This document shows positions 35,953 to 43,440 of a stretch of 64,000 bases of DNA, piece by piece (within the stretch, counting starts at the first letter, position 1; each line of letters opens with the position of its first letter). This DNA is from Cyclobacteriaceae bacterium (lineage in GTDB: Bacteria; Bacteroidota; Bacteroidia; Cytophagales; Cyclobacteriaceae). A model generated the notes under the pieces. It was not told where the DNA came from and searched no databases. It saw only the letters and a list, made by a program, of their open reading frames with translations. Position numbers and translations under genes: made by a program. The stretch is taken from positions 248,001-312,000 of the forward strand of contig JAEUUF010000015.1 in NCBI GenBank assembly GCA_016787645.1. Direction: 5' to 3'.

Positions 35953-36615
35953 TCACTTAATTTCAACCAGTACTAAATATATTTTGCCTTCTCCAACTGC
36001 TGTGAAGTAAAATGAACTCTGTGGCTCTATATACAAGTGGCCACCCTTTTTAATTTCCTTGGTCTTTTTGGTCTTCTGATCATGAACTAAGATTTGATCG
36101 CCTTCAACAAGTTGCGCAATAATGGGCCCACGTTTGCTGATAACCTTTTGATCCAATGAAGAATTGCGCAAGCCATAAGCCAATACCTTCTCATTCTCAA
36201 GCAGTACATCAACCGGCAATGGTTTGATTGGGCGGCCATTGGTGTAGGAATTCAAAATCTCCATATCCGTAACATGAAAAGGAACTGTGTCGCAATTGGT
36301 TACTCGATGAATGAGTGTATCATTTAGGAAAGAAGTGTACCATGAATCGCCGGCAACATTTTGTGCTATCGCCCAGTCCTTTCCTGCTATTTGTGCTCCT
36401 ACTGTGGTGCTGGTGAATATGAGAAAGAAAGATGGGGTAGCATGAATGTGAAACAAGGAGGTGTCGCCAGGAGCAATATGAACATCCAAAAGCCGTAGGT
36501 ATTTATTTTCGAAAACATTTTTATGCCTGGGTTCATTTCTCACCGGCACTTGAGCATTCGACATTGACGGAATCATTAATAACGCTAATAGAAAAAACCC
36601 TCTTCTGTCGTTCAT
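35953..36615 (-). CDS. secreted cupin-like protein
   Basis: The 220-residue product has a signal peptide (RGFFLLALLMIPSMSNAQ). Two cupin-type halves are suggested: one around DVHIAPGDTSLFHIHATPSF with possible His ligands, one around KGGHLYIEPQSSFYFTAVGE. It is probably a periplasmic binding or lyase-type cupin of unknown substrate. It is AT-rich and lies between palindrome B and a GTTGGCAGTTGTTTTT box at 36639. Its own flanking repeats appear eroded. Confidence 0.6.
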   Translation of the reverse strand: MNDRRGFFLLALLMIPSMSNAQVPVRNEPRHKNVFENKYLRLLDVHIAPGDTSLFHIHATPSFFLIFTSTTVGAQIAGKDWAIAQNVAGDSWYTSFLNDTLIHRVTNCDTVPFHVTDMEILNSYTNGRPIKPLPVDVLLENEKVLAYGLRNSSLDQKVISKRGPIIAQLVEGDQILVHDQKTKKTKEIKKGGHLYIEPQSSFYFTAVGEGKIYLVLVEIK

Positions 36616-36638
36616 TAGTTACATTTTCTTTATGCCTT

Positions 36639-36661
36639 GTTGGCAGTTGTTTTTCCACGCC
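36639..36661. repeat. GTTGGC boundary box in cassette array
   Basis: GTTGGCAGTTGTTTTTCCA matches the left-boundary box of unit 1 (GTTGGCGGTAGTTTTTGCA) in the same orientation. It therefore looks like the left edge of the unit carrying the 36725 and 37310 genes; a weak mirror match (GTTCGCGACAATTCTTGG on the other strand) is at about 37750-37770. Confidence 0.5.
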
Positions 36662-36724
36662 ACTCTAATTCCGACCTCCTTTTTCAGAGTCCGATCGGAT
36701 AACCAAAAAATCGCAGTTAGTTTA

Positions 36725-37219
36725 CTATCTGGTAATGCCGACTTTACCAGTATTTTTATTGTAATTAGATTCTGATAATATTTCATTACCAAGATCGTTC
36801 TTACTTTTGAAATAAAATCTTACAATTAATTCACTTTGATCATTGAAATAGATATCTCCAACCGAGTCTTCAATAAAATCAAAAGTTAACCCATTCTTTA
36901 GGTTAAGACTTATCATATATTTTGTCATTAATACAGCTCCATTTACTTGAGAATACAAATACGCTGCAGCAGGGTCAGATATTTTTCTTTTGGCAAGATT
37001 AGTTTTTAAAAAAACTGTATCAGTCAAAAACATTTTATAACTATCTGATAACTTAATCTTACTTAGAGTCTCCTTTGTAATTGAAAAATTTGCTTTTCTC
37101 GTTTGGTGTACGCCATTCTCTACTTCCGTGTAAAACATCTCATTTTCGATTTTAATGTTTTGCGAGTACGCTGAAACATTGAAAAGAATTGTGAATGTCA
37201 AAAGGATTGTTTTCTTCAT
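36725..37219 (-). CDS. secreted protein of unknown function
   Basis: The 164-residue product starts with a signal peptide (MKKTILLTFTILFNVSAYSQ) followed by a hydrophilic, strand-rich domain (SVGDIYFNDQSELIVRFYFK). No motif or family is recognised. It is strongly AT-rich and lies in the cassette-like array, 90 bp from the next gene, with which it may share one unit. Confidence 0.5.
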   Translation of the reverse strand: MKKTILLTFTILFNVSAYSQNIKIENEMFYTEVENGVHQTRKANFSITKETLSKIKLSDSYKMFLTDTVFLKTNLAKRKISDPAAAYLYSQVNGAVLMTKYMISLNLKNGLTFDFIEDSVGDIYFNDQSELIVRFYFKSKNDLGNEILSESNYNKNTGKVGITR

Positions 37220-37309
37220 GAATCTATTCTGTTTATTAAATTCTGCTTTGAACTTCCCACGTACATTGGCTTTGTTAGACCAAATAATGTTTAGTATGAA
37301 TTATTTATT

Positions 37310-37726
37310 CTAATTTAAGGTATTTAACAAATAGAAAACTCCATCAATTTCCTTTTGGTATGTTTCAATTGGAGGAGTAGGGAAAATAATATCCGGAAGC
37401 GGCAATTGGTTTTTGGCATATGCATATGCCTCGTTCAGACCTGAGATAGCATCCTTATAACATTCATAGATGCTTTCTCTCGCTTTAATTTTATTCACGG
37501 GTATTTCATAAACTGACACTGCAGTAAGAACTTCATGCTCTTTTCTATCATAAAATTCGACAAGGATAAACTTCTTAGTAATTATCAGTTTCAGCTTGTT
37601 GTTGACAATAAATGGAGGTTCAGTTTTGAAATCAATCTTTGACTCGCCGGGGCCTGTGATAGCTGGAAAATCCAAGGCAGATAAATCATATTTTGTTCTG
37701 TATTGTCTTGCATTCATATCATACAA
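37310..37726 (-). CDS. protein of unknown function
   Basis: The 138-residue soluble protein has no signal peptide. It shows strands (LKLIITKKFILVEFYDRKEH) followed by a helix (SIYECYKDAISGLNEAYAYA). I recognise no family. A second in-frame ATG three codons in is an alternative start. Upstream is palindrome C. AT-rich like the rest of the array. Confidence 0.45.
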   Translation of the reverse strand: MYDMNARQYRTKYDLSALDFPAITGPGESKIDFKTEPPFIVNNKLKLIITKKFILVEFYDRKEHEVLTAVSVYEIPVNKIKARESIYECYKDAISGLNEAYAYAKNQLPLPDIIFPTPPIETYQKEIDGVFYLLNTLN

Positions 37727-37765
37727 TTTTTTTAAGATTTTCAGGAGTCGTGGCCAAGAATTGTC

Positions 37766-37860
37766 GCGAACGACCTGTATATGAGGCGTGCCAGGTCTAG
37801 GAGGCTTGTTAAAAACGCAGGAACAAGCCCGACTGGTGCGCGCTATCCCTGGTGTTGGCA
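37766..37860. repeat. attC-like imperfect palindrome C
   Basis: It runs from GCGAACGACCTGTATATG to GTTGGCA (37854-37860), with a perfect inner stem GGCTTGTT (37803-37810) / AACAAGCC (37822-37829). The left arm (CGACCTGT-TATG, GCGTGCC, TAGGAGG, CTTG) is the same as in palindrome B, so the two are relatives and not chance hairpins. Confidence 0.75.
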
Positions 37861-37867
37861 GTCGTGC

Positions 37868-38554
37868 TCAGACTCTACTTTTGAATTCATCCCGAGTCCA
37901 TTCATCTCTCAATTTTTGTGTATAGACGTTCTTCTCAAAGCGAATACCACTCTCTATTCGCCGCAATAGTGACACTGAACCGGCAATACTGTTTGTATAT
38001 TCAAATGCAACCGTAGAGTCTAAATACTTCGCAGAAATGCTGTTATACAAAGCATGTATCCTTCGCAGAATGCTTTCCAACTTGTCCCTCGTTGCTGGTT
38101 TTAGAGGTTCTGCACTTTGAGGATTTGAAACCAATTCATAATCCATATGTGCTATCCATCTGTTTCTCCAGTCTCGACAGAATTCTGATTCCTTAAGAAT
38201 CTCCTTAAGGGAAGCTTCAATTTTGATCCTAAACTCATTATCCGCAACTAATGGGCAAATGGATTTTAAGGTGATGTTCTTTTTTCCGTTGGTCGTTGGG
38301 GGGTCAGTAATTCTTGCAACCCCAAGCAGCAAATTATCCCATAGAACTCTCTGAACAATATAGAAAAACAAGGAGGCAGCTTCATTCATTAGATCTATAC
38401 GTGATTCCTTTGATCCGTATAATTCTTTGAACTCTGTCCATTTGTAGGTGATCCAGACAATTTCATTGTAAAGTGAATAGAGTAGAGAACCGAACTCTGG
38501 TCCAAGTTTGCGAATCATTTCTGCCTTTACCTCTTCTGTTGTTTGTGTCGCCAT
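37868..38554 (-). CDS. HEPN/AbiU2-like protein
   Basis: The 228-residue helical protein resembles AbiU2-type HEPN proteins: an N-terminal helical bundle (LYNEIVWITYKWTEFKELYG), then a segment EFCRDWRNRWIAHMDYEL that fits the HEPN RNase motif Rx4-6H. HEPN proteins are often RNA-cleaving toxins or abortive-infection effectors. No partner gene is adjacent. The gene is bracketed by matching inverted repeats (GTTGGCAGTCGTGCTCAGA at 37854, mirrored at 38561-38579, 16 of 19 bases), and its stop codon lies inside the left one. Confidence 0.6.
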   Translation of the reverse strand: MATQTTEEVKAEMIRKLGPEFGSLLYSLYNEIVWITYKWTEFKELYGSKESRIDLMNEAASLFFYIVQRVLWDNLLLGVARITDPPTTNGKKNITLKSICPLVADNEFRIKIEASLKEILKESEFCRDWRNRWIAHMDYELVSNPQSAEPLKPATRDKLESILRRIHALYNSISAKYLDSTVAFEYTNSIAGSVSLLRRIESGIRFEKNVYTQKLRDEWTRDEFKSRV

Positions 38555-38560
38555 CTTGAT

Positions 38561-38579
38561 TCAGAGCATGACTGCTAAC
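38561..38579. repeat. right inverted repeat of the AbiU2-like unit
   Basis: TCAGAGCATGACTGCTAAC is the mirror of GTTGGCAGTCGTGCTCAGA at 37854-37872 (16 of 19). It lies 6 nt upstream of the gene's start codon. From 38580 to 38782 nothing coding is seen; the stretch looks like a decayed intercassette segment. Confidence 0.7.
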
Positions 38580-38782
38580 GTTGTATATACTGCCATAATG
38601 CAGCATATGTCCTTATGATCAGGGTTCAAAAAGCCAACCAAGAGGGCTGATAACACTGAAAATTCATGAACCGTTGTTTGCTTGAAACCCAGCGTCGTTT
38701 AGTCGCTCTCGTTCCCCATCAGAACCAATATAGTTACTTTTTGATTGAAGTCCGATGAGCTTATGCCATCGCATTATGTCCG

Positions 38783-38899
38783 CCTACTGCCTCCACCGAT
38801 ACAACTCCGCCTCCGCCGCAATAAACCCAAACGCGCAAAGTGCTTGCCGGTGCCCACTTGCTCAAAGATCGGCTTCGCCTTCGCGGAGTCGCCGTTGTA
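38783..38899 (-). pseudogene. 3'-terminal fragment of a TPR lipoprotein gene
   Basis: These 117 bases are about 90 percent identical by eye to 40333-40450, the last 38 codons plus stop of the TPR lipoprotein gene. One base is missing in the copy (ACGCGCAAAG against ACGCGCCAAAG), so it is frameshifted. The similarity stops abruptly after GCCGTTGTA. It is a remnant, not a gene. Confidence 0.85.
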
Positions 38900-38914
38900 A
38901 TAGGTAATAGAGGC

Positions 38915-39772
38915 CTACACCGCCACTTCGCTTTTTTTGACTTTGGTTACTATTCCTACACCCAACCAATACAATAAAAGAAAGGGTATTCCTGGAATAA
39001 AGAATAGAAATAGAATTTCAAAGCCCTTCGGAATGTTCATTTGAGTAATATAAATGACAATGGCTGAGGCAAGGCCAACTAAACTAAATAGGATCGTCAA
39101 TATCGGACTCCAGAGTTTGATATGTTGTAAGCGGTATAGTTGTATGGAGAGCCATATCACTAATGAGAAATGAATGAGCCGTCCCACTGCTACAATAGTA
39201 ATGACAGTCAGGTTGTCATAAGATTTGCCGAATTCTTCTGCATGGTTTCCATGGTCAATCCATTCTTTTAATGCCTCTGGGTACAAATAGTGATGCGTGA
39301 ACTCCCAAATAGATTCCACGAAAGCAAGAATAAAAAGCAAGGTCATTATCAACCTCGCCACATTTTTTATTTCCAATGAATTCCTCTTCAATAAAACCAG
39401 GGGGAAGGTTCCAAAAAGTAGCGCGGCCAGGAAGAGAAAAATATACCGTAAATGTTCACGTTCGGGATGCTCAAGCATTTTTATACTGAGGTCAGGCGCT
39501 GCGGCTAAACCGGTTATTCCGATAATAGGACAAATCAGTAGAAAAAGTAATAGTCCGCTAACTAATAAACTGCCGAATGACTGTTTGTAATACTTTGAAA
39601 CGGCCAAGGCAACAACAACAAAAACCAATGAAATAGCCGTCCAAATTATTACATAAGTCTTAAAGCTGTTCGAGTCAACATAAGGCGAATATTGGCCAAT
39701 CGGAATTCCAACCAAAAAGGGGAGTATGACTAAAATGAGAGTCGTAAGAGTTAGCAATATTTTCTTTGTCAT
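38915..39772 (-). CDS. multispanning membrane protein of unknown function
   Basis: The 285-residue protein has about eight hydrophobic segments (for example ILLTLTTLILVILPFLVGIP and FLLLYWLGVGIVTKVKK) and no soluble domain. No family is recognised. The loop ESIWEFTHHYLYPEALKEWI contains His residues. Its right flank carries the box GTTGGCAGTGATTTC (mirror) in element E, but its left flank has been replaced by the TPR-gene fragment, so the unit is probably truncated on that side. Confidence 0.5.
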   Translation of the reverse strand: MTKKILLTLTTLILVILPFLVGIPIGQYSPYVDSNSFKTYVIIWTAISLVFVVVALAVSKYYKQSFGSLLVSGLLLFLLICPIIGITGLAAAPDLSIKMLEHPEREHLRYIFLFLAALLFGTFPLVLLKRNSLEIKNVARLIMTLLFILAFVESIWEFTHHYLYPEALKEWIDHGNHAEEFGKSYDNLTVITIVAVGRLIHFSLVIWLSIQLYRLQHIKLWSPILTILFSLVGLASAIVIYITQMNIPKGFEILFLFFIPGIPFLLLYWLGVGIVTKVKKSEVAV

Positions 39773-39822
39773 TTTAAGTTGTTCGATGTCCTGAGTTAAT
39801 TATGGGGTGTTACTGAAATCAC

Positions 39823-39934
39823 TGCCAACGATCAGTGTATGCACACTGATCATCGAGTCGAAACGAAGTTAACTATTTATTTGACGAGCGAATTCCAGGT
39901 ATGATGTCATCTAGAATGTTGGCGGTAGTGCATT
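39823..39934. repeat. attC-like element E (short-stem form)
   Basis: It has TGCCAAC at the left, a perfect hairpin GATCAGTGT-ATGC-ACACTGATC (39830-39851), a trunk GAAACGAAGTTAACTATTT (39859 onward) shared with element B, and GTTGGCGGTAGTGC at the right (39918-39931). Compared with B, the inner arm of about 70 bases is missing. Confidence 0.75.
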
Positions 39935-39946
39935 CCGATGAATAGG

Positions 39947-40249
39947 TTACCAAACAAGTGGCCAATTATCCTTTTCAAGATGTAGCGCTATACCTACATA
40001 GATCAAGTAACCAGTGAGAATTGTCAGAGTTATGAAGCGAGTCTTGTTGGCCTTATAGATTCTGCAAACAATTGCGTAGACCAAACTAGAAAAGGCTGTA
40101 AGGATTGGTGGCCAGAATAGATTTATTAAGCCCCCAAGCTCATAATGGCTCATATCAACTGTAGTAGCCAGCGACCAACAAATAAATCCTGCCAATAGGA
40201 TAATCATTATTCCTGTACTAATACTCGGGGTATTCTCTCTAGATGTCAC
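39947..40249 (-). CDS. small membrane protein of unknown function
   Basis: The 100-residue protein (GTG start) has three hydrophobic segments (IMIILLAGFICWSLATTVDM, LFWPPILTAFSSLVYAIVCR, LTILTGYLIYVGIALHL). No family is recognised. It is bracketed by inverted repeats ATGTTGGCGGTAGTGC at 39916 and its mirror at 40271-40286 (15 of 16), so it is a complete cassette-like unit. Confidence 0.5.
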   Translation of the reverse strand: MTSRENTPSISTGIMIILLAGFICWSLATTVDMSHYELGGLINLFWPPILTAFSSLVYAIVCRIYKANKTRFITLTILTGYLIYVGIALHLEKDNWPLVW

Positions 40250-40270
40250 AAATATTCAGTTATTTGATTA

Positions 40271-40286
40271 GCATTACCGCCAACAT
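40271..40286. repeat. right inverted repeat of the last cassette-like unit
   Basis: GCATTACCGCCAACAT mirrors ATGTTGGCGGTAGTGC at 39916-39931 with one mismatch. It is the right edge of the array; the TPR lipoprotein gene ends 48 nt further on. Confidence 0.7.
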
Positions 40287-40333
40287 CTTTATGTCCAGCG
40301 CATCAAATCTCGTAACTCGGCATTGATTATTTC

Positions 40334-41263
40334 CTACTCCCTCCACCGATACAACTCCGCCTCCGCCGCAATAAAACCAAACGCGCCAAAGTGCTTTCCG
40401 GCAACCACTTCCTCAAAGATCGCCTTCGCCTTCGCGGAGTCGCCGTTGTACAGATACCAGTTGCCCACACCGTACCCCTGCGTGGCGAGGGATAAGTCGC
40501 GCTGCTCGGGGTCGGCGTCAGCGACGTGAAGAACCGAGTCGGGAGATAGTTTGCCCTGGTACATCAGGCAGCGCTTGTAATATGAGTCGTTCTCGATGAT
40601 CTTCATGCCCTCGTGCACGTTGCCCACGATAGACTGCGCCAGCTCGGTCTTGCCCTGTCGCCGGTAAGTCATGTACATCCAGTCAACACAAGCCACCATC
40701 AAATCATCGTTGTCGCAGGTCTTCAGGCATTCAATATAAGCCTGCTCCGCCTTCGCGAAGTCGCCCTTGAGGTAGTAGGCGAGCGCAAGGTGATAGCGGA
40801 TGTTGAACTGCAGCGTGGAGAGCGGTGTGTTGATCGCGTTGGGAATACCATCGGGTTCGATTTCAAGCGGAAAGCCAGCTGCCAACTGGTGCGCCTGCTC
40901 GAGGTCATCGATGGCGCGGTCAAACAGCCGCATGGAAATGTAACGATGTCCGCGGTGGCGATACAACTTGGCGCTCTTCGGGAATTTCTGGATGCCCTCC
41001 GTCAGGACATCCACGGCTTCCTGGTAACGCGAGAGATAACCGAGGCGTCGCCCGTACCAGATGTAGTTCTCTTCCGAAGGATCTGCCTCCCAGTTCGCTT
41101 TGGCAACGCGCAGGTTGCTGTCCAGCCGCGCCTGCACTTTGGCGGAACGGCTCGGCTCATAATAGGCTTTTCCCAGCAGGGAAATCACCACCGGGCTTTT
41201 CTTCTGCTCACCTGTCCCGCAGGCGGTGACAACTAACAAGAGGGCGAAGACCAGTCGATGCAT
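40334..41263 (-). CDS. TPR lipoprotein
   Basis: The 309-residue product has a lipoprotein signal (MHRLVFALLLVVTACGTGEQ, Cys15) and TPR-like helices (YIWYGRRLGYLSRYQEAVDV, RYHLALAYYLKGDFAKAEQA). It is 8 nt downstream of the amidohydrolase gene and surely co-transcribed with it, so it may assist that enzyme in the periplasm. Its 3' end is where the cassette-like array starts, and a decayed copy of that end lies at 38783-38899. Confidence 0.82.
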   Translation of the reverse strand: MHRLVFALLLVVTACGTGEQKKSPVVISLLGKAYYEPSRSAKVQARLDSNLRVAKANWEADPSEENYIWYGRRLGYLSRYQEAVDVLTEGIQKFPKSAKLYRHRGHRYISMRLFDRAIDDLEQAHQLAAGFPLEIEPDGIPNAINTPLSTLQFNIRYHLALAYYLKGDFAKAEQAYIECLKTCDNDDLMVACVDWMYMTYRRQGKTELAQSIVGNVHEGMKIIENDSYYKRCLMYQGKLSPDSVLHVADADPEQRDLSLATQGYGVGNWYLYNGDSAKAKAIFEEVVAGKHFGAFGFIAAEAELYRWRE

Positions 41264-41271
41264 AGGATGAG

Positions 41272-42855
41272 TTAGTTCATGCCCGGCTGTTTCAGGACGA
41301 AGCCGGCTTTGGTTTTTTCCGCATCAACGATCTTCTTCACGTCGGCGAGCAGCTTCTTCGCGTCATAGATGATACCATCTTTAACCGTGTAACTAATTCC
41401 GCCCACACGCTTCACGGTATTATCGTCCATTAATTTGATCGCGCCCACACCGTATAGCACCTGCAGGTTTTCCAAAGGGTTCTGATCCACGATAACAAAG
41501 TCGGCCAGCTTGCCAATTTCAACGGAGCCAATTTCTTTTTCCATGCCGATTGCCTGCGCGCCATAAAGTGTCGCTGAACGGATTACTTCGAGGGGATGGA
41601 AGCCCGCCTCACGCAGCAGTTCCAGTTCGCGGATGTAGCCGAAGCCGTACAGCTGGAAGATAAAGGCGTTGTCTGAACCGGCGGTAACGCGACCGCCGCG
41701 GTTTTTGTATTCGTTCACGAAGGTCATCCAAAGACGGAAGTTTTCTTTCCAAGCCACCTCTTGTTCGGTTCCCCACGAGAACCAATACGATCCGTGCGCG
41801 ATGCGGCTGGGTTGGTAGAAGGCCCAGAGTTTCGGCAACGTGTACATTTCATGCCACTCCTGGCGGCGGGCGCGGTGCAGATCGCGCGATGCTTCATAGG
41901 TGTCGAAGGTCGGGTCGAGCGTGAAATCCATCTTCAGCAAGGTGTCCATCACCGCGTTCCACTTGGGTGTAAATGGTGCCGCTGCTTGTTTCCAGAGACG
42001 ACCGGCTTCTTCAAAACGATTCTGTTCGTTGGAATAATTATAGTTGAGGGGATAGTTCTGCAGCGTTGAACTGGTCAGCATGGCCTCCGGCAAACCATAC
42101 CAGTGTTCCATCGTGGTGAGACCGGCGGCAGCTGATTGCACCACATTCCAGCGGGCCACACCGAGTTGCGCATGGTGACAAGCGCTGCGGAGGCCGAGGC
42201 GCTTGTTCTCGCGGAGCGCGGCGTCCATGACTTCGGGTGAAGCCCCAAAAAACTTGATGCCGTCGGCGCCTTTCATTTTGTTTTCATTCACCCATGCTTT
42301 TGCCTGCTCGGCATTGCGAATCGGTTCCTTGGCACCTGAACCGAACGTCACGTAAGCTTTGATGCGGGGCGCGGTGATCAGGTTTTGTTCGCTTTTCTTT
42401 TTCTCATCGAGTACCCAGTCGATCCCGTTGCCGGAACCGGGCTCTCGGATGGTGGTGATACCGTGAGCCATCCAGAGTTTAAAGACATACTCCGCATCAG
42501 GGGCCTGGCCGCCGCCTATATGTCCGTGCATATCCACAAAGCCAGGGAGGAGGTACATGCCTTCGCAGTTGAGTTCCTTTCCACCAGGTTCCAGCTTGAT
42601 GCGATTGGACGAACTGGCCATGCCGGGTGTAGGAAGGCCGAGGCTGGCGATGTTCACGATGCGATTTTGTTTGACGACGATATCGACCGGGCCCACGGGG
42701 GGCGCTCCGGTTCCGTCGATCAGCATGACGCCGCGGATGATGAGCTGGGTATAGGGTCCGTCACCCTCCTTTACTTCGGGTGCTTTTTTTACTGCATCCT
42801 GCGCGCCGACGCGGAACGCCAGGGTCAGCAGGGTGACAACGATTATTTTTTTCAT
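41272..42855 (-). CDS. secreted amidohydrolase-family protein
   Basis: The 527-residue product has a signal peptide (MKKIIVVTLLTLAFRVGAQD) and the metal-dependent amidohydrolase fold. It shows HxH in LLPGFVDMHGHIGGG, further His candidates in SACHHAQLG and TTMEHWYG, and the Asp in TAGSDNAF, then the C-terminal IGSVEIGKLADFVIVDQNPL strand block. The substrate is unknown; relatives act as imidazolonepropionase- or dipeptidase-like enzymes in the periplasm. It is followed by the TPR lipoprotein in one operon. Confidence 0.88.
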   Translation of the reverse strand: MKKIIVVTLLTLAFRVGAQDAVKKAPEVKEGDGPYTQLIIRGVMLIDGTGAPPVGPVDIVVKQNRIVNIASLGLPTPGMASSSNRIKLEPGGKELNCEGMYLLPGFVDMHGHIGGGQAPDAEYVFKLWMAHGITTIREPGSGNGIDWVLDEKKKSEQNLITAPRIKAYVTFGSGAKEPIRNAEQAKAWVNENKMKGADGIKFFGASPEVMDAALRENKRLGLRSACHHAQLGVARWNVVQSAAAGLTTMEHWYGLPEAMLTSSTLQNYPLNYNYSNEQNRFEEAGRLWKQAAAPFTPKWNAVMDTLLKMDFTLDPTFDTYEASRDLHRARRQEWHEMYTLPKLWAFYQPSRIAHGSYWFSWGTEQEVAWKENFRLWMTFVNEYKNRGGRVTAGSDNAFIFQLYGFGYIRELELLREAGFHPLEVIRSATLYGAQAIGMEKEIGSVEIGKLADFVIVDQNPLENLQVLYGVGAIKLMDDNTVKRVGGISYTVKDGIIYDAKKLLADVKKIVDAEKTKAGFVLKQPGMN

Positions 42856-42925
42856 GGAATTTTTGATGATAGTTGAAAACTACCAAAAAACTCCAGCATT
42901 ACCCGATGAATTTACCCCCGGGCGG

Positions 42926-43351
42926 CTAATCCTGTACAACAATGGTCCCCTGGCTCCTGATGATGGTCCATTTGTTGCCGTTCTTCTGGTAGATCCGCAT
43001 GAACTTGGACTGGCCGATGACGTGTCCTGACTTGGCTTTATTGAGCTGCTTCCCGGTCGTTACCCCGATATTCCCATAGACCCATGCCTTCACATCTTCG
43101 ATGCTGATCAGGATGTGCGGACTTCCGGAGAGGTGGAACTCAAGTACTCCGGCTTTGTCGACGGAATGACCGGAAGCCAGAATCCCTTGGTACCGGTCAT
43201 CATAAATCGAGGAGATCTTGGCGGTATCGCGGTTGATGATAGCCTGAAGCCGTTCGTTTTCTATTCGAACCAGGACTTCTTCCTGGGACTCGGTTTGACT
43301 GAAACACGGCAGGCATACTATGACCAACAAGGGCGCTAGCAGATGCTTCAT
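42926..43351 (-). CDS. secreted NTF2-like (DUF4440) protein
   Basis: The 141-residue product has a signal peptide (MKHLLAPLLVIVCLPCFSQ) and one NTF2-like domain: ENERLQAIINRDTAKISSIY at its start and WTIIRSQGTIVVQ at its end, as in DUF4440/SnoaL-like proteins. The function is unknown. It is alone on the strand; a TAAATTTG match to the -7 consensus lies upstream at 43372-43379. Confidence 0.78.
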   Translation of the reverse strand: MKHLLAPLLVIVCLPCFSQTESQEEVLVRIENERLQAIINRDTAKISSIYDDRYQGILASGHSVDKAGVLEFHLSGSPHILISIEDVKAWVYGNIGVTTGKQLNKAKSGHVIGQSKFMRIYQKNGNKWTIIRSQGTIVVQD

Positions 43352-43371
43352 AGGAGGGTGATTTTCTATAC

Positions 43372-43379
43372 CAAATTTA
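43372..43379 (-). promoter_or_regulatory. -7 element upstream of the DUF4440 gene
   Basis: Read leftward, TAAATTTG matches TAnnTTTG, 20 nt before the ATG at 43351. No clear -33 element is seen. Confidence 0.35.
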
Positions 43380-43440
43380 CCGTTTTTGAAGTAGCTTTCT
43401 GAGACTTCTGTCAGTCGTACAAGTCGTTTAAAGATGATTT

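Noticed and set aside
34839-40286. Classical proteobacterial class integron
   Set aside because: No intI or attI is visible, left end boxes do not fit RYYYAAC exactly, and inverted repeats pair across genes. Kept as integron-like only.
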